Shown: in pieces, positions 36,558 through 43,749 of the stretch | Position numbering within the stretch: position 1 is the stretch's first letter | Layout of the letters: each line of letters opens with the position of its first letter | From: Anaerostipes rhamnosivorans | GTDB lineage: Bacteria; Bacillota; Clostridia; Lachnospirales; Lachnospiraceae | Direction: 5' to 3' | Length of the DNA: 64,000 bases | Assembly: GCF_005280655.1 (NCBI RefSeq) | Contig: NZ_CP040058.1 | Coordinates: 1,211,001-1,275,000, forward strand | Program-made: the position numbers and the translations under genes | The notes under the pieces: generated by a model | Databases searched by the model: none | The model's input: only the letters and a program-made list of their open reading frames with translations | Told to the model about the DNA's origin: nothing

Positions 36558-36577
36558 GCCTTTCTTTGGTTATCCTA
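36547..36577 (+). promoter_or_regulatory. Candidate sigma-G promoter of the spore protein gene
   Basis: TGAATGA (36547-36553) and TATCCTA (36571-36577) are 17 bp apart. The -35 box is identical to that in front of the spoVA operon. Confidence 0.45.
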
Positions 36578-36625
36578 ATATATGACCGGCATAGAGCCGG
36601 AGGGATAAGAAGAAAGGAGTACATG

Positions 36626-36835
36626 ATGTCCAAAGAAAAAGATTTTATGGAAAAATCCTACGAAGAAATGACGGAAGATGAGCGTTTAAAATACGAGATC
36701 GCAGTGGAGATCGGACTGGCTGACAAGGTCAGGGAGGAAGGCTGGAAAGCACTTTCTGCCAGTGAGACCGGAAGGATCGGCGGCCTGATGACCAAGCGAA
36801 AGAAACAGCAAAAGGCACAGGAAGCAGAAGACTGA
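36626..36835 (+). CDS. Alpha/beta-type small acid-soluble spore protein (SASP)
   Basis: This 69-residue protein matches the DNA-binding SASP pattern: LKYEIAVEIGLADKV corresponds to the helix-1 motif KYEIA.E.G, and GRIGGLMTKRKK to the GG.ITKR helix-2 motif. SASPs coat spore DNA and resist UV damage. The linker region (REEGWKALSASET) resembles the clostridial subgroup rather than Bacillus SspA. ATG 36626 lies 6 bases after GGAG; ATG 36623 is an alternative. A forespore promoter candidate lies upstream. Confidence 0.78.
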   Translation: MSKEKDFMEKSYEEMTEDERLKYEIAVEIGLADKVREEGWKALSASETGRIGGLMTKRKKQQKAQEAED

Positions 36836-36856
36836 GCCAATACACCAAAGAGGTGA

Positions 36857-36885
36857 TTGACAGCAGAAATGTACTTTGATATGAT
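36857..36885 (+). promoter_or_regulatory. Promoter of the guanine riboswitch-guaD transcript
   Basis: TTGACA (36857-36862) and TATGAT (36880-36885) are spaced by 17 bp, 25 bp ahead of the aptamer. Confidence 0.75.
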
Positions 36886-36909
36886 GACTTTGTAATGAAT
36901 ACACCAAAG

Positions 36910-37016
36910 ACTTATATATTCCTGGGATAACGGCCCAGGAGTTTCTACCAGGCTTCCGAAAGCCGGACTATGAGTTATTCCCTTTGATCTTTTATCAAAA
37001 GGGAATAACTCTTTTT
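36910..37016 (+). promoter_or_regulatory. Guanine-class purine riboswitch with terminator
   Basis: P1 is ACTTATA (36910-36916) with TATGAGT (36969-36975). The core has CCTGGGATAACGGCCCAGG, GTTTCTACC and GGCTTCCGAAAGCC, then GGACTATG, matching the purine aptamer. The pyrimidine in GACTATG is C, which specifies guanine or hypoxanthine rather than adenine. A terminator (GAGTTATTCCCTTT with AAAGGGAATAACTC, 36972-37011, then five T) overlaps the 3' side of P1, so ligand binding and termination are mechanically linked. The controlled gene is guanine deaminase, so the expected logic would be induction by guanine. Which way it switches cannot be settled by eye. Confidence 0.92.
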
Positions 37017-37194
37017 ATTCCATAGGAAAGTTCTTCGAACCTCCCTATGGAATAAAAAAGCCCTGCGGGCACTATGCACACAAATGCGTAAGGAATCTAT
37101 TTGACTGCGTCAAATCGCATTTGGCGCGCAAAGTTGCCAAGCCCCTCAAAGAGTGAGGGGTTGGGGTGTTGAAGTGGGCCTGTCCACTTTGTTC
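37017..37194 (+). repeat. Dispersed multi-hairpin repeat, copy B
   Basis: This full-length copy begins ATTCCATAGG one base after the riboswitch terminator T-tract and ends CCACTTTGTTC. The first hairpin ATTCCATAGG/CCTATGGAAT is a perfect 10-bp stem. Confidence 0.92.
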
Positions 37195-37371
37195 TTCCAT
37201 AGGAAAGTTCTTCGAACCTCCCTATGGATTAAAAAAGCCCTGCGGGCACTATGCACACAAATGCGTAAGGAAATCATTTGACTATGTCAAAGCGCATTTG
37301 GTGCTCAAAGTTGTCAAGCCCCTCAAAGAGTGAGGGGTTGGGGAGATGAGGTGGGCTTGCCCACTTTGTTC
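37195..37371 (+). repeat. Dispersed multi-hairpin repeat, copy C (tandem to B)
   Basis: This nearly identical copy follows B directly (TTCCATAGG to CACTTTGTTC). Small differences lie in the middle (CTATGTCAAAG against CTGCGTCAAAT). The guaD ribosome-binding site starts about 10 bp later. Confidence 0.92.
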
Positions 37372-37393
37372 CTACTTACTGGAGGTTATTATC

Positions 37394-38668
37394 ATGAAGA
37401 ATTTTGCTTTAAAAGGAGATATTATTTTTACACCCACACCTGAAAAGTTTCAGTCAGCACAGGATTCTTATATAGTCTGTGAAGACGGAATGGTGAGCGG
37501 CATATGGAAGGAACTGCCGGAACGGTTTTCAGGTATCCGTGTTTTAGATTACAGCGGAAGACTTATTTTCCCGGGACTCTGCGATCTACATATCCATGCG
37601 CCCCAGTATTCGTTTAGGGGGATGGGAATGGATATGGAGCTGCTTTCCTGGCTGGAGACTTATACCTTTCCCGAAGAAGCTAAGTACGGTGATTTGGAAT
37701 ACGCGCAAAAAGCATATGAGATATTCACTAATGATTTAAGAAAGAGCGCCACATCTAGAGTCAATGTTTTTGCCACGATCCATGGAGAAGCTACGGTGCT
37801 GCTGATGGATCTGCTTGAGAAAGCGGGGATGAGAGGTTTTGCTGGGAAGGTCAATATGGACCGGAACTGTCCAGATTACTACAAGGAAAAGGATGCAGAT
37901 ACATCCGTACAAGATACATGGAGTTGGTATGAATCCGTGAAGGACAGAACGGGGATTCGTCCCATCCTTTCACCGAGATTCCTGCCGACCTGTTCTGACC
38001 GTCTGATGGAGCAGCTTAAAGAAGTTCAGAAAAAGACCGGTCTGTATATGCAGACCCATCTCTCGGAGAATCCGGGAGAGGTAGAATGGGTAAAGGAGCT
38101 GGCTCCGTGGTCAGAATTTTACGGAGATGCCTATGACCATTTCGGGATGTTTGGGAATCATGGAAAAACTGTCATGGCCCACTGTGTTTATTCAGGAAAA
38201 GAGGAACGAGACTTGATGAGCAAGAGGGGCGTCTACGTCGCGCACTGCCCACAGTCAAATCTGAATCTGTCCTCCGGCATCGCTCCGGTACGGGCAATGA
38301 TGGAAGAAGGCCTGCATGTGGGCCTTGGGACGGATATGGCAGGAGGTGCCTCTCTCTCCATTCTGCGGGTGATGACCGATGCGGTACAGGTCTCCAAGAT
38401 GTACTGGAGATATCTGGACCAGGACAAAAAGCCGTTGTCCGCATCAGAAGCTTTTTATCTGGGGACAAAAGGGGGCGGGAGCTTTTTTGGAAATGTCGGA
38501 AGTTTTGAACAGGGCTGTGAGTTTGATGCTGTGGTGCTTAACGACACACCGATCAAGACCGCTCTTGACCCGGACATGGAACAGCGGATGGAAAGGGCTA
38601 TGTATTTAAGCCAAAATGAGCACATCATGGCCAAGTATATACACGGACAAGAGGTTTTCCGGCGCTGA
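37394..38668 (+). CDS. guaD: Guanine deaminase
   Basis: This 424-residue amidohydrolase converts guanine to xanthine and ammonia. Zinc ligands are His66 and His68 (DLHIHAPQY); later motifs are QTHLSEN, AHCVYSGKEE, AHCPQSNLNLSSG and the metal Asp in GLGTDMAGG. These are typical of GuaD. ATG 37394 follows CTGGAGG. A guanine riboswitch lies 380 bp upstream, with two repeat copies between leader and gene. No other purine catabolic gene is adjacent. Confidence 0.92.
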   Translation: MKNFALKGDIIFTPTPEKFQSAQDSYIVCEDGMVSGIWKELPERFSGIRVLDYSGRLIFPGLCDLHIHAPQYSFRGMGMDMELLSWLETYTFPEEAKYGDLEYAQKAYEIFTNDLRKSATSRVNVFATIHGEATVLLMDLLEKAGMRGFAGKVNMDRNCPDYYKEKDADTSVQDTWSWYESVKDRTGIRPILSPRFLPTCSDRLMEQLKEVQKKTGLYMQTHLSENPGEVEWVKELAPWSEFYGDAYDHFGMFGNHGKTVMAHCVYSGKEERDLMSKRGVYVAHCPQSNLNLSSGIAPVRAMMEEGLHVGLGTDMAGGASLSILRVMTDAVQVSKMYWRYLDQDKKPLSASEAFYLGTKGGGSFFGNVGSFEQGCEFDAVVLNDTPIKTALDPDMEQRMERAMYLSQNEHIMAKYIHGQEVFRR

Positions 38669-38680
38669 TGATACGAAAAA

Positions 38681-38721
38681 GCCATCCTGTAAGAACTGGT
38701 TGAGGAGTTCTTCAGGACGGC
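38681..38721 (+). terminator. Hairpin after guaD
   Basis: GCC-TCCTG-AAGAACT pairs with AGTTCTT-CAGGA-GGC with small bulges. An A-tract precedes it but no T-tract follows, so its role as terminator is unsure. Confidence 0.4.
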
Positions 38722-38739
38722 CTGAAATCATGAACATCT

Positions 38740-39050
38740 GTTTTGTCCAAGCAGATGGAGGAGATTCAACTTTGTTTCATCAGATTTTACTAAAAGATTA
38801 TTTTTGAACTAAGGAATATGTACTTCTTTATAGCAACGATGTTTAACCATTGGGGGACAATCATTAACGAATTCAGTTTACTATGTTCGTACTGGAATCA
38901 AATGAAAAAGCATTTTTTCTATTTACTGTCCAACCATGTAGATCCACTGAAACAAAAGCAAATGTTATGATGTATTCTTTTTATCACAGTTAAGCTTTGT
39001 TGGACAGGAAAAGGCGCAAGAGGTATTGGAACCGGCGTGAACAGCAAAAT
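38740..39050. other. Intergenic stretch without a recognised feature
   Basis: No supported coding frame, RNA or repeat was seen here. The stretch is AT-rich and frames are short with no ribosome-binding sites. It may hold a decayed gene, but no homology was recognised. Confidence 0.4.
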
Positions 39051-39057
39051 TTTCTCT

Positions 39058-39085
39058 TGTTTTTTTGGGGAAACAGGATTATAAT
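39058..39085 (+). promoter_or_regulatory. Promoter of the thi operon
   Basis: TTGTTT (39058-39063) and TATAAT (39080-39085) are spaced by 16 bp, 55 bp before the TPP aptamer. Confidence 0.6.
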
Positions 39086-39139
39086 AATTTCTCGTAAGAC
39101 AGATCATAGATTCTGTCTGATAAAATTTCATAAACAAGT

Positions 39140-39274
39140 AAAACTGGAGAGCCGATGTTATTGGCTGAGAGGAAGGTATAACCTGAAGATTCATGGAACC
39201 TGTTAGTTAGCACTAGCGTAGGGAGTTTTCAATCGATAGAACACAGAGATGGAGCTTACGCTTCATCTTTTTTT
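39140..39274 (+). promoter_or_regulatory. TPP riboswitch (THI element) with terminator
   Basis: P1 is AAAACT (39140-39145) with AGTTTT (39224-39229). The conserved boxes CTGAGAGG, ACCTGAAGAT, GGAACCTG and CTAGCGTAGGGAG identify the thiamine pyrophosphate aptamer. A terminator AGATGGAGC-TTAC-GCTTCATCT (39247-39268) with a T-tract follows. Thiamine pyrophosphate would reduce transcription of the thiSFGH genes. Confidence 0.93.
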
Positions 39275-39350
39275 GTTCCATAGAATATTCCTAAGGAATC
39301 CCCTATGGAACAAAAACGCTCCGTGGGATGCGCACTCGCCCACTTTGTTC
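39275..39350 (+). repeat. Dispersed repeat, internally deleted copy F in the thi leader
   Basis: It begins GTTCCATAG in the T-tract of the TPP terminator, keeps the first hairpin (CCATAGAATATTCC to CCCTATGG) and ends CCACTTTGTTC. The middle hairpins are missing. Confidence 0.8.
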
Positions 39351-39388
39351 TTTGTTTGTCAGCTCTTGAAAAAGAAAGGAGAATCATC

Positions 39389-39583
39389 ATGCGTGTCAAT
39401 GGAAAGGAAATGCCGCTTGAGTCTGTTCAGACTCTGGAAGAATTTCTTCTGGGGGAGGGCTATCATTTAAAGCACATCGCGGTGGAGAGAAACGGGCAGA
39501 TTGCCCCGAAGCAGGAGTATGGACAGATCATACTCTCAGAGGCGGACACTCTGGAGATCGTCAGCTTCGTAGGCGGTGGATGA
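39389..39583 (+). CDS. thiS: Sulfur carrier protein ThiS
   Basis: This 64-residue ubiquitin-like protein ends in the required Gly-Gly (SFVGGG). ThiF adenylates this end, which then becomes a thiocarboxylate that donates sulfur for the thiazole of thiamine. MRVNGKEMPLESVQTLEEFL is the typical N-terminus. ATG 39389 follows AAAGGAG. It is the first gene after the TPP riboswitch and nearly touches thiF. Confidence 0.93.
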   Translation: MRVNGKEMPLESVQTLEEFLLGEGYHLKHIAVERNGQIAPKQEYGQIILSEADTLEIVSFVGGG

Positions 39584-39584
39584 G

Positions 39585-40217
39585 ATGCTTTCAAGAGAAC
39601 AGTTTGAACTTGAGCTGACCAGGCGCCAGACACCGGAAGTGAGGAAAAAGCTCAAAGAGGGATGTGTGGCCGTGGCAGGACTTGGAGGCCTGGGCTCCAA
39701 TATCGCACTGATGCTTGCGAGGACAGGGGTTAAAAAGCTGTTTCTTGTTGATTTTGACACAGTGGACCCATCCAATTTAAACCGGCAGGCTTACACGATC
39801 CCTCAGATGGGAATGAAAAAAACAGATGCCATCCAAGAACTCATCAGGCAGGTGAATCCCTGGATGGAACTGGAGACGTTTGACGGCAGGGTCACGGAGG
39901 CAAATGTAGAAAAGCTGTTTGAACCCTATCCGGTCATATGTGAGGCGTTTGACACGCCGGAATCCAAAGCCGTGCTGGTAAACGGGGTCATATCCAGGCT
40001 GCCTGGATCTGTACTGATCTCAGGAAACGGGATGGCGGGTTCCTACAGCTCCAATCTAATCCGGACGGACAAGAAAATGAACCGCCTTTATGTGTGCGGG
40101 GATGGCGTCCACGGGATCTCAAAGACAGAATCCCTGACCGCCGCAAGAGTAAACATCTGTGCCGGACATGAGGCAAATATGGCGATACGATTGATCTTAG
40201 GAGAAAAAGAGGTATAA
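39585..40217 (+). CDS. thiF: ThiS adenylyltransferase ThiF
   Basis: This 210-residue E1-like enzyme activates the ThiS C-terminus with ATP. The nucleotide motif [17 protein letters not shown] (about 31-47) and the [15 protein letters not shown] segment (about 54-68) are clear. It is the short ThiF form without the zinc cysteines of E. coli ThiF. ATG 39585 is chosen; a GTG at 39576 overlapping thiS is an alternative. It is followed 2 bp later by thiG. Confidence 0.92.
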   Translation: MLSREQFELELTRRQTPEVRKKLKEGCVAVAGLGGLGSNIALMLARTGVKKLFLVDFDTVDPSNLNRQAYTIPQMGMKKTDAIQELIRQVNPWMELETFDGRVTEANVEKLFEPYPVICEAFDTPESKAVLVNGVISRLPGSVLISGNGMAGSYSSNLIRTDKKMNRLYVCGDGVHGISKTESLTAARVNICAGHEANMAIRLILGEKEV

Positions 40218-40219
40218 AA

Positions 40220-40987
40220 ATGAAAGATACATTAAAAATCGGAACAAAAGAATTTACATCAAGGTTTCTGCTTGGAACCGGAAAGTTCAGCCTTGAAAAG
40301 ACCGCTGAGGTGATCAGCGCGGCAGATGCCCAGATCGTTACCATGGCTCTGCGGAGGGTGAAAGAGGCCGGATCCAGCAACATTTTAGAGTACATACCGG
40401 ATACAGTGACTCTGCTGCCAAATACGTCCGGTGCCAGGAACGCCCAGGAGGCAGTACGGATCGCAAGGCTGGCAAAGGCAGTAGGATGCGGGGATTTTAT
40501 TAAGATCGAAGTGATCCGGGATACAAAATATCTCATGCCGGATAATAATGAGACTGTCAAAGCCACAGAGATTCTGGCAAGGGAAGGATTTACAGTGCTG
40601 CCATACATAAGCCCTGATCTGAATGCTGCCAGGGATCTTGTGGACGCGGGAGCCGCTGCGGTCATGCCTTTGGCGGCCCCGATTGGGAGCAACAAAGGAC
40701 TTCTCACCAAAGACTTTATACAGATGCTCATTGAGAATATCGACCTTCCTGTGATCGTGGACGCAGGCATAGGCAAACCGTCTGAGGCATGTGCGGCAAT
40801 GGAGATGGGAGCAGATGCCGTACTGGCAAACACAGCGGTGGCCACGGCAAACGACGTAGCGGCTATGGCAGGGGCATTCAGAATGGCAGTGGATGCCGGA
40901 AGAAAAGCTTACCTTGCAGGCCTGGGGCGAGTGCTTAATCAGGGCAGCGATGCGTCTTCCCCGCTGACAGGATTTTTGGAGGACTAG
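40220..40987 (+). CDS. thiG: Thiazole synthase
   Basis: This 255-residue TIM-barrel enzyme assembles the thiazole phosphate from deoxyxylulose phosphate, dehydroglycine and ThiS thiocarboxylate. Signatures are [10 protein letters not shown], the catalytic Lys95 in DFIKIEVI, and [36 protein letters not shown] is the phosphate-binding end. The start follows AAAAGAGG. An antisense frame of similar length is a shadow. Confidence 0.96.
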   Translation: MKDTLKIGTKEFTSRFLLGTGKFSLEKTAEVISAADAQIVTMALRRVKEAGSSNILEYIPDTVTLLPNTSGARNAQEAVRIARLAKAVGCGDFIKIEVIRDTKYLMPDNNETVKATEILAREGFTVLPYISPDLNAARDLVDAGAAAVMPLAAPIGSNKGLLTKDFIQMLIENIDLPVIVDAGIGKPSEACAAMEMGADAVLANTAVATANDVAAMAGAFRMAVDAGRKAYLAGLGRVLNQGSDASSPLTGFLED

Positions 40988-40991
40988 GATC

Positions 40992-42089
40992 ATGGAAATA
41001 TTAGATAAAGTACTGAAAGAATATAAGGAATATGACTATAACAGTTATACCAGAAATGATGTAGCATCGGCGCTTTCCAAGGATACCATTGATGTGGAAG
41101 ACTATAAGGCTCTTCTGTCCCCTAAAGCCATGGAGTTTTTGGAGCCTATGGCAAGACGGGCCAAGCAAGAGACTATGAAGCACTTCGGCAACAGCGTCTG
41201 TCTGTTTACTCCCCTTTATATCGCCAACTACTGTGTGAATCACTGTGTATACTGCGGATTTAACTGTACAAACAAGATCCACAGAGCAAAGCTTTCCATG
41301 GAGGAGATCGAAAAGGAATACCAGGCCATCGCAAGGACCGGGCTGAAAGAAATCCTGATTCTCACGGGAGAGTCCAAAACGGCGTCCAGTGTGGAGTACA
41401 TCGGAGATGCAGTGGAACTGGCCAAAAAGTATTTTTCCACCATTGGCATTGAAGTCTACCCGATGGATGTGGATGAATACGAATATATCCATAAAAAAGG
41501 TGCTGATTTTGTCAGCGTATATCAGGAGACATACAACACCAAAACTTATGACCAGGTCCATTTAAGCGGGCCGAAAAAGGTATTCTCCTATCGTTTCAAT
41601 GCCCAGGAACGGGCGCTTCTGGGTGGAATGAGAGGGGTTGGATGCGGCGCCCTGCTGGGACTCGATGATTTCAGAAAGGATGCATTCGCCTCAGGCATCC
41701 ATGCATCACTATTGCAGAAAAAATATCCCCAGGCGGAGGTATCATTTTCTGTACCAAGATTGAGACCGTATAAAAATAACGAAACAAACGATGCCAAAGA
41801 TGTCCATGAAAAACAGCTGCTTCAGGTGATGCTGGCCCACCGTCTGTTTATGCCGTTTGCGGGCATCACCATCTCCACAAGGGAGCGGGCAGGATTCCGT
41901 GACAACGTGGTAGGCATGGCAGCAACCAAAATCTCCGCGGGAGTCAGCACGGGAGTCGGCGGACACGAGGAAGAGGAGAAGGGTGACGCACAATTTATGA
42001 TCTCCGATCCGAGAAGTGTGGATGAGGTAGTCCAGATGCTCGGACATCGGGGGATGCAGGGAATTTATACGGACTATGTGAGGGTTTAG
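40992..42089 (+). CDS. thiH: 2-iminoacetate synthase ThiH (radical SAM)
   Basis: This 365-residue radical SAM enzyme cleaves tyrosine to p-cresol and dehydroglycine, the anaerobic source of the thiazole glycine unit. The 4Fe-4S site is Cys81, Cys85 and Cys88 (CVNHCVYC). Use of ThiH rather than ThiO agrees with an anaerobic organism. It begins 4 bp after thiG with TGGAGG upstream. The C-terminal region has the typical STRERAGFRDN and ISAGVSTGVGGH blocks. Confidence 0.96.
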   Translation: MEILDKVLKEYKEYDYNSYTRNDVASALSKDTIDVEDYKALLSPKAMEFLEPMARRAKQETMKHFGNSVCLFTPLYIANYCVNHCVYCGFNCTNKIHRAKLSMEEIEKEYQAIARTGLKEILILTGESKTASSVEYIGDAVELAKKYFSTIGIEVYPMDVDEYEYIHKKGADFVSVYQETYNTKTYDQVHLSGPKKVFSYRFNAQERALLGGMRGVGCGALLGLDDFRKDAFASGIHASLLQKKYPQAEVSFSVPRLRPYKNNETNDAKDVHEKQLLQVMLAHRLFMPFAGITISTRERAGFRDNVVGMAATKISAGVSTGVGGHEEEEKGDAQFMISDPRSVDEVVQMLGHRGMQGIYTDYVRV

Positions 42090-42102
42090 AAACGGAGGAG
42101 GA

Positions 42103-42681
42103 ATGAACACACAATGGATCGCAGTGACCAACAGGAAGCTTTGTTTACAGGATTATTTAGAGGTCATCCGCATTTTAGCCGGACAGGGATTAAAGACCAT
42201 CCTCCTGCGGGAAAAAGATCTTGATGAACGTGCTTATGAGCAGCTGGCCGCAGAGTGCATGGAGATCTGCCGCAGGGAGGGGGCATCCCTTACCCTGCAT
42301 GGTCACTTGGAGGCGGCCAGAAAGCTTCACGCAGACCGCATTCACCTGCCGTTTTCTGTCTTTCGGGAAAGCCTGGGCAAGATGGATGAGTTTTCTCATG
42401 TGAGCACTTCCATTCATGCGGTGGAGGAAGCAGTGGAAGCAGAGCAGATGGGAGCGGAATTTGTCATCGCAGGACATATCTTTCAGACAGACTGCAAGAA
42501 AGGGGTTCCGCCCAGAGGCCTTTCGTTCTTAAGAGAAACGGTCCAGGCGGTATCCATCCCTGTCTATGCCATCGGAGGTATTACACCACTTAATATAGAA
42601 GAGGTTCTGACAGCCGGAGCGGCCGGAGGATGTATGATGTCAGGCTTCATGAAGTCGCCTAAAATCATTGACAAGCCTTAA
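42103..42681 (+). CDS. tenI: TenI-type thiamine protein (thiazole tautomerase/ThiE-like)
   Basis: This 192-residue TIM-barrel protein belongs to the ThiE/TenI family. The signature FVIAGHIFQTDCKKGVPPRG (about 123-142) matches the thiazole tautomerase TenI, and the ThiE diphosphate-binding Asn-Asp pair is missing (LTLHGHLEAARK in that place). It likely converts the ThiG product into the carboxythiazole phosphate tautomer rather than joining the two rings. It starts after CGGAGGAGG, last of thiSFGH-tenI. A ThiE function cannot be fully excluded. Confidence 0.82.
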   Translation: MNTQWIAVTNRKLCLQDYLEVIRILAGQGLKTILLREKDLDERAYEQLAAECMEICRREGASLTLHGHLEAARKLHADRIHLPFSVFRESLGKMDEFSHVSTSIHAVEEAVEAEQMGAEFVIAGHIFQTDCKKGVPPRGLSFLRETVQAVSIPVYAIGGITPLNIEEVLTAGAAGGCMMSGFMKSPKIIDKP

Positions 42682-42729
42682 GTGCTGGGGCATACTTGAA
42701 GGAGAAATATATCAAGATGGAGGGTACTT

Positions 42730-43503
42730 ATGAAAAAGAAATATTGCTTTTTTGACATTGACGGAACATTGACCGACCGCTCGACAAATCAGGTAGTGCC
42801 CAGTGCACTGGAGGCACTGAGAAAGCTGGAAGAAAACGGACATTTTGTAGCCATTGCCACGGGAAGAGCCCACTATAAGGCAGATCTGTTCATCCAGTCC
42901 AATGGATTTAAGAACATGGTATGCAACGGGGGAAACGGGTTTGTCATTGACAACAAATTTGTGGAAAACATTCCTCTGGACCGAGAAGGATGCATTAAGA
43001 TCATTGAAGAGACAGAAAAGCTCGGATATGGCTGGTGTATCGCCGTGGACGACACAAAGGATGTATACATGACCAATGACCTGTTTTTACGGCAGGTGGG
43101 AAAAAGAAAAGAACCGACCCGCTATATCATTGATGACACTATGGATTATCATGAGGTCGAGGATTTTTATAAGATTTATGTGGCGATCCCAAAAGAGGAA
43201 GAAGATGCTCTTACCACAAAGGAATTGATCGGAAATCTCCGGTTTGAGCCGGAATATCTGATGTTCCAGCCGGACAATAAAAGAGAAGGCATCGTCAAGA
43301 TGATGCAGCACTTAAATGGGCCGCTGGAGGATGTTGTAGTATTTGGAGACGATTACAATGACCTGGATATGTTCAGCCCTCAGTGGTTTTCCATCGCCAT
43401 GGGAAATGGATGCCAGGAATTAAAGGACAAGGCAGACTATGTGACGGACACCAATGTCAACGACGGCATTAAAAAGGCCTGTGAGCATTTTGGCTGGATA
43501 TAA
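42730..43503 (+). CDS. HAD-family hydrolase (Cof type)
   Basis: This 257-residue phosphatase has the nucleophile motif FFDIDGTLTD (residues 7-16), Thr in ATGRA, and the distal acidic motif VVFGDDYNDLDMF. The IIB cap domain lies in the middle. Cof-type HADs dephosphorylate sugar phosphates or flavin/thiamine-related phosphates; the proximity to thi genes hints at a thiamine link but does not prove it. It starts after GGAGGG, 48 bp downstream of tenI. Confidence 0.88.
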   Translation: MKKKYCFFDIDGTLTDRSTNQVVPSALEALRKLEENGHFVAIATGRAHYKADLFIQSNGFKNMVCNGGNGFVIDNKFVENIPLDREGCIKIIEETEKLGYGWCIAVDDTKDVYMTNDLFLRQVGKRKEPTRYIIDDTMDYHEVEDFYKIYVAIPKEEEDALTTKELIGNLRFEPEYLMFQPDNKREGIVKMMQHLNGPLEDVVVFGDDYNDLDMFSPQWFSIAMGNGCQELKDKADYVTDTNVNDGIKKACEHFGWI

Positions 43504-43554
43504 AAAGGACAAGAAGCCTTCTTGACACCGTTCCTTAAATCATTATAGAATAGT

Positions 43555-43581
43555 AAGACCAGAATTTTCTGGTCTTATTTT
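43555..43581 (+). terminator. Terminator of the HAD gene
   Basis: AAGACCAG pairs with CTGGTCTT (43555-43576), followed by ATTTT. Repeat copy D starts at the next base. Confidence 0.85.
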
Positions 43582-43679
43582 ATTCCATGGGAAAGTTCTC
43601 TGAACCTCCCTATGGAACAAAAAAGCCCTACGGGCACTTGAGGGGCTGGGTAGATGAAGTGGGCTTGCCCACCTTGTTC
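43582..43679 (+). repeat. Dispersed repeat, internally deleted copy D
   Basis: It begins ATTCCATGGG and keeps CCTCCCTATGGAAC, AGCCCTACGGGC, then jumps to GAGGGGCTGGG and ends CCACCTTGTTC. The central ATTTGAC hairpin is lost. Confidence 0.85.
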
Positions 43680-43749
43680 TGTATAGAAAATTCCTGCGGA
43701 AGGCTGCACACTGCTGCGCTGGGAGAATGATTAGACATCAGGAGGGATT

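Noticed and set aside
36271..36633. Minus-strand frame of 120 codons after addA
   Set aside because: It lies opposite the plus-strand small gene with a better ribosome-binding site, and its sequence has no recognisable pattern.
37017..37371. Tandem repeats that might be a CRISPR array
   Set aside because: There are only two units of about 178 bp with no short repeat-spacer pattern and no cas genes. The same unit occurs at single sites elsewhere in the window.
38740..39050. Possible decayed gene between guaD and the thi leader
   Set aside because: Frames are short, lack ribosome-binding sites and show no recognisable protein motif; it cannot be supported.
39988..40845. Long antisense frame (285 codons) over thiF and thiG
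   Set aside because: It mirrors two well-supported thi genes, has no ribosome-binding site and no recognisable protein pattern.
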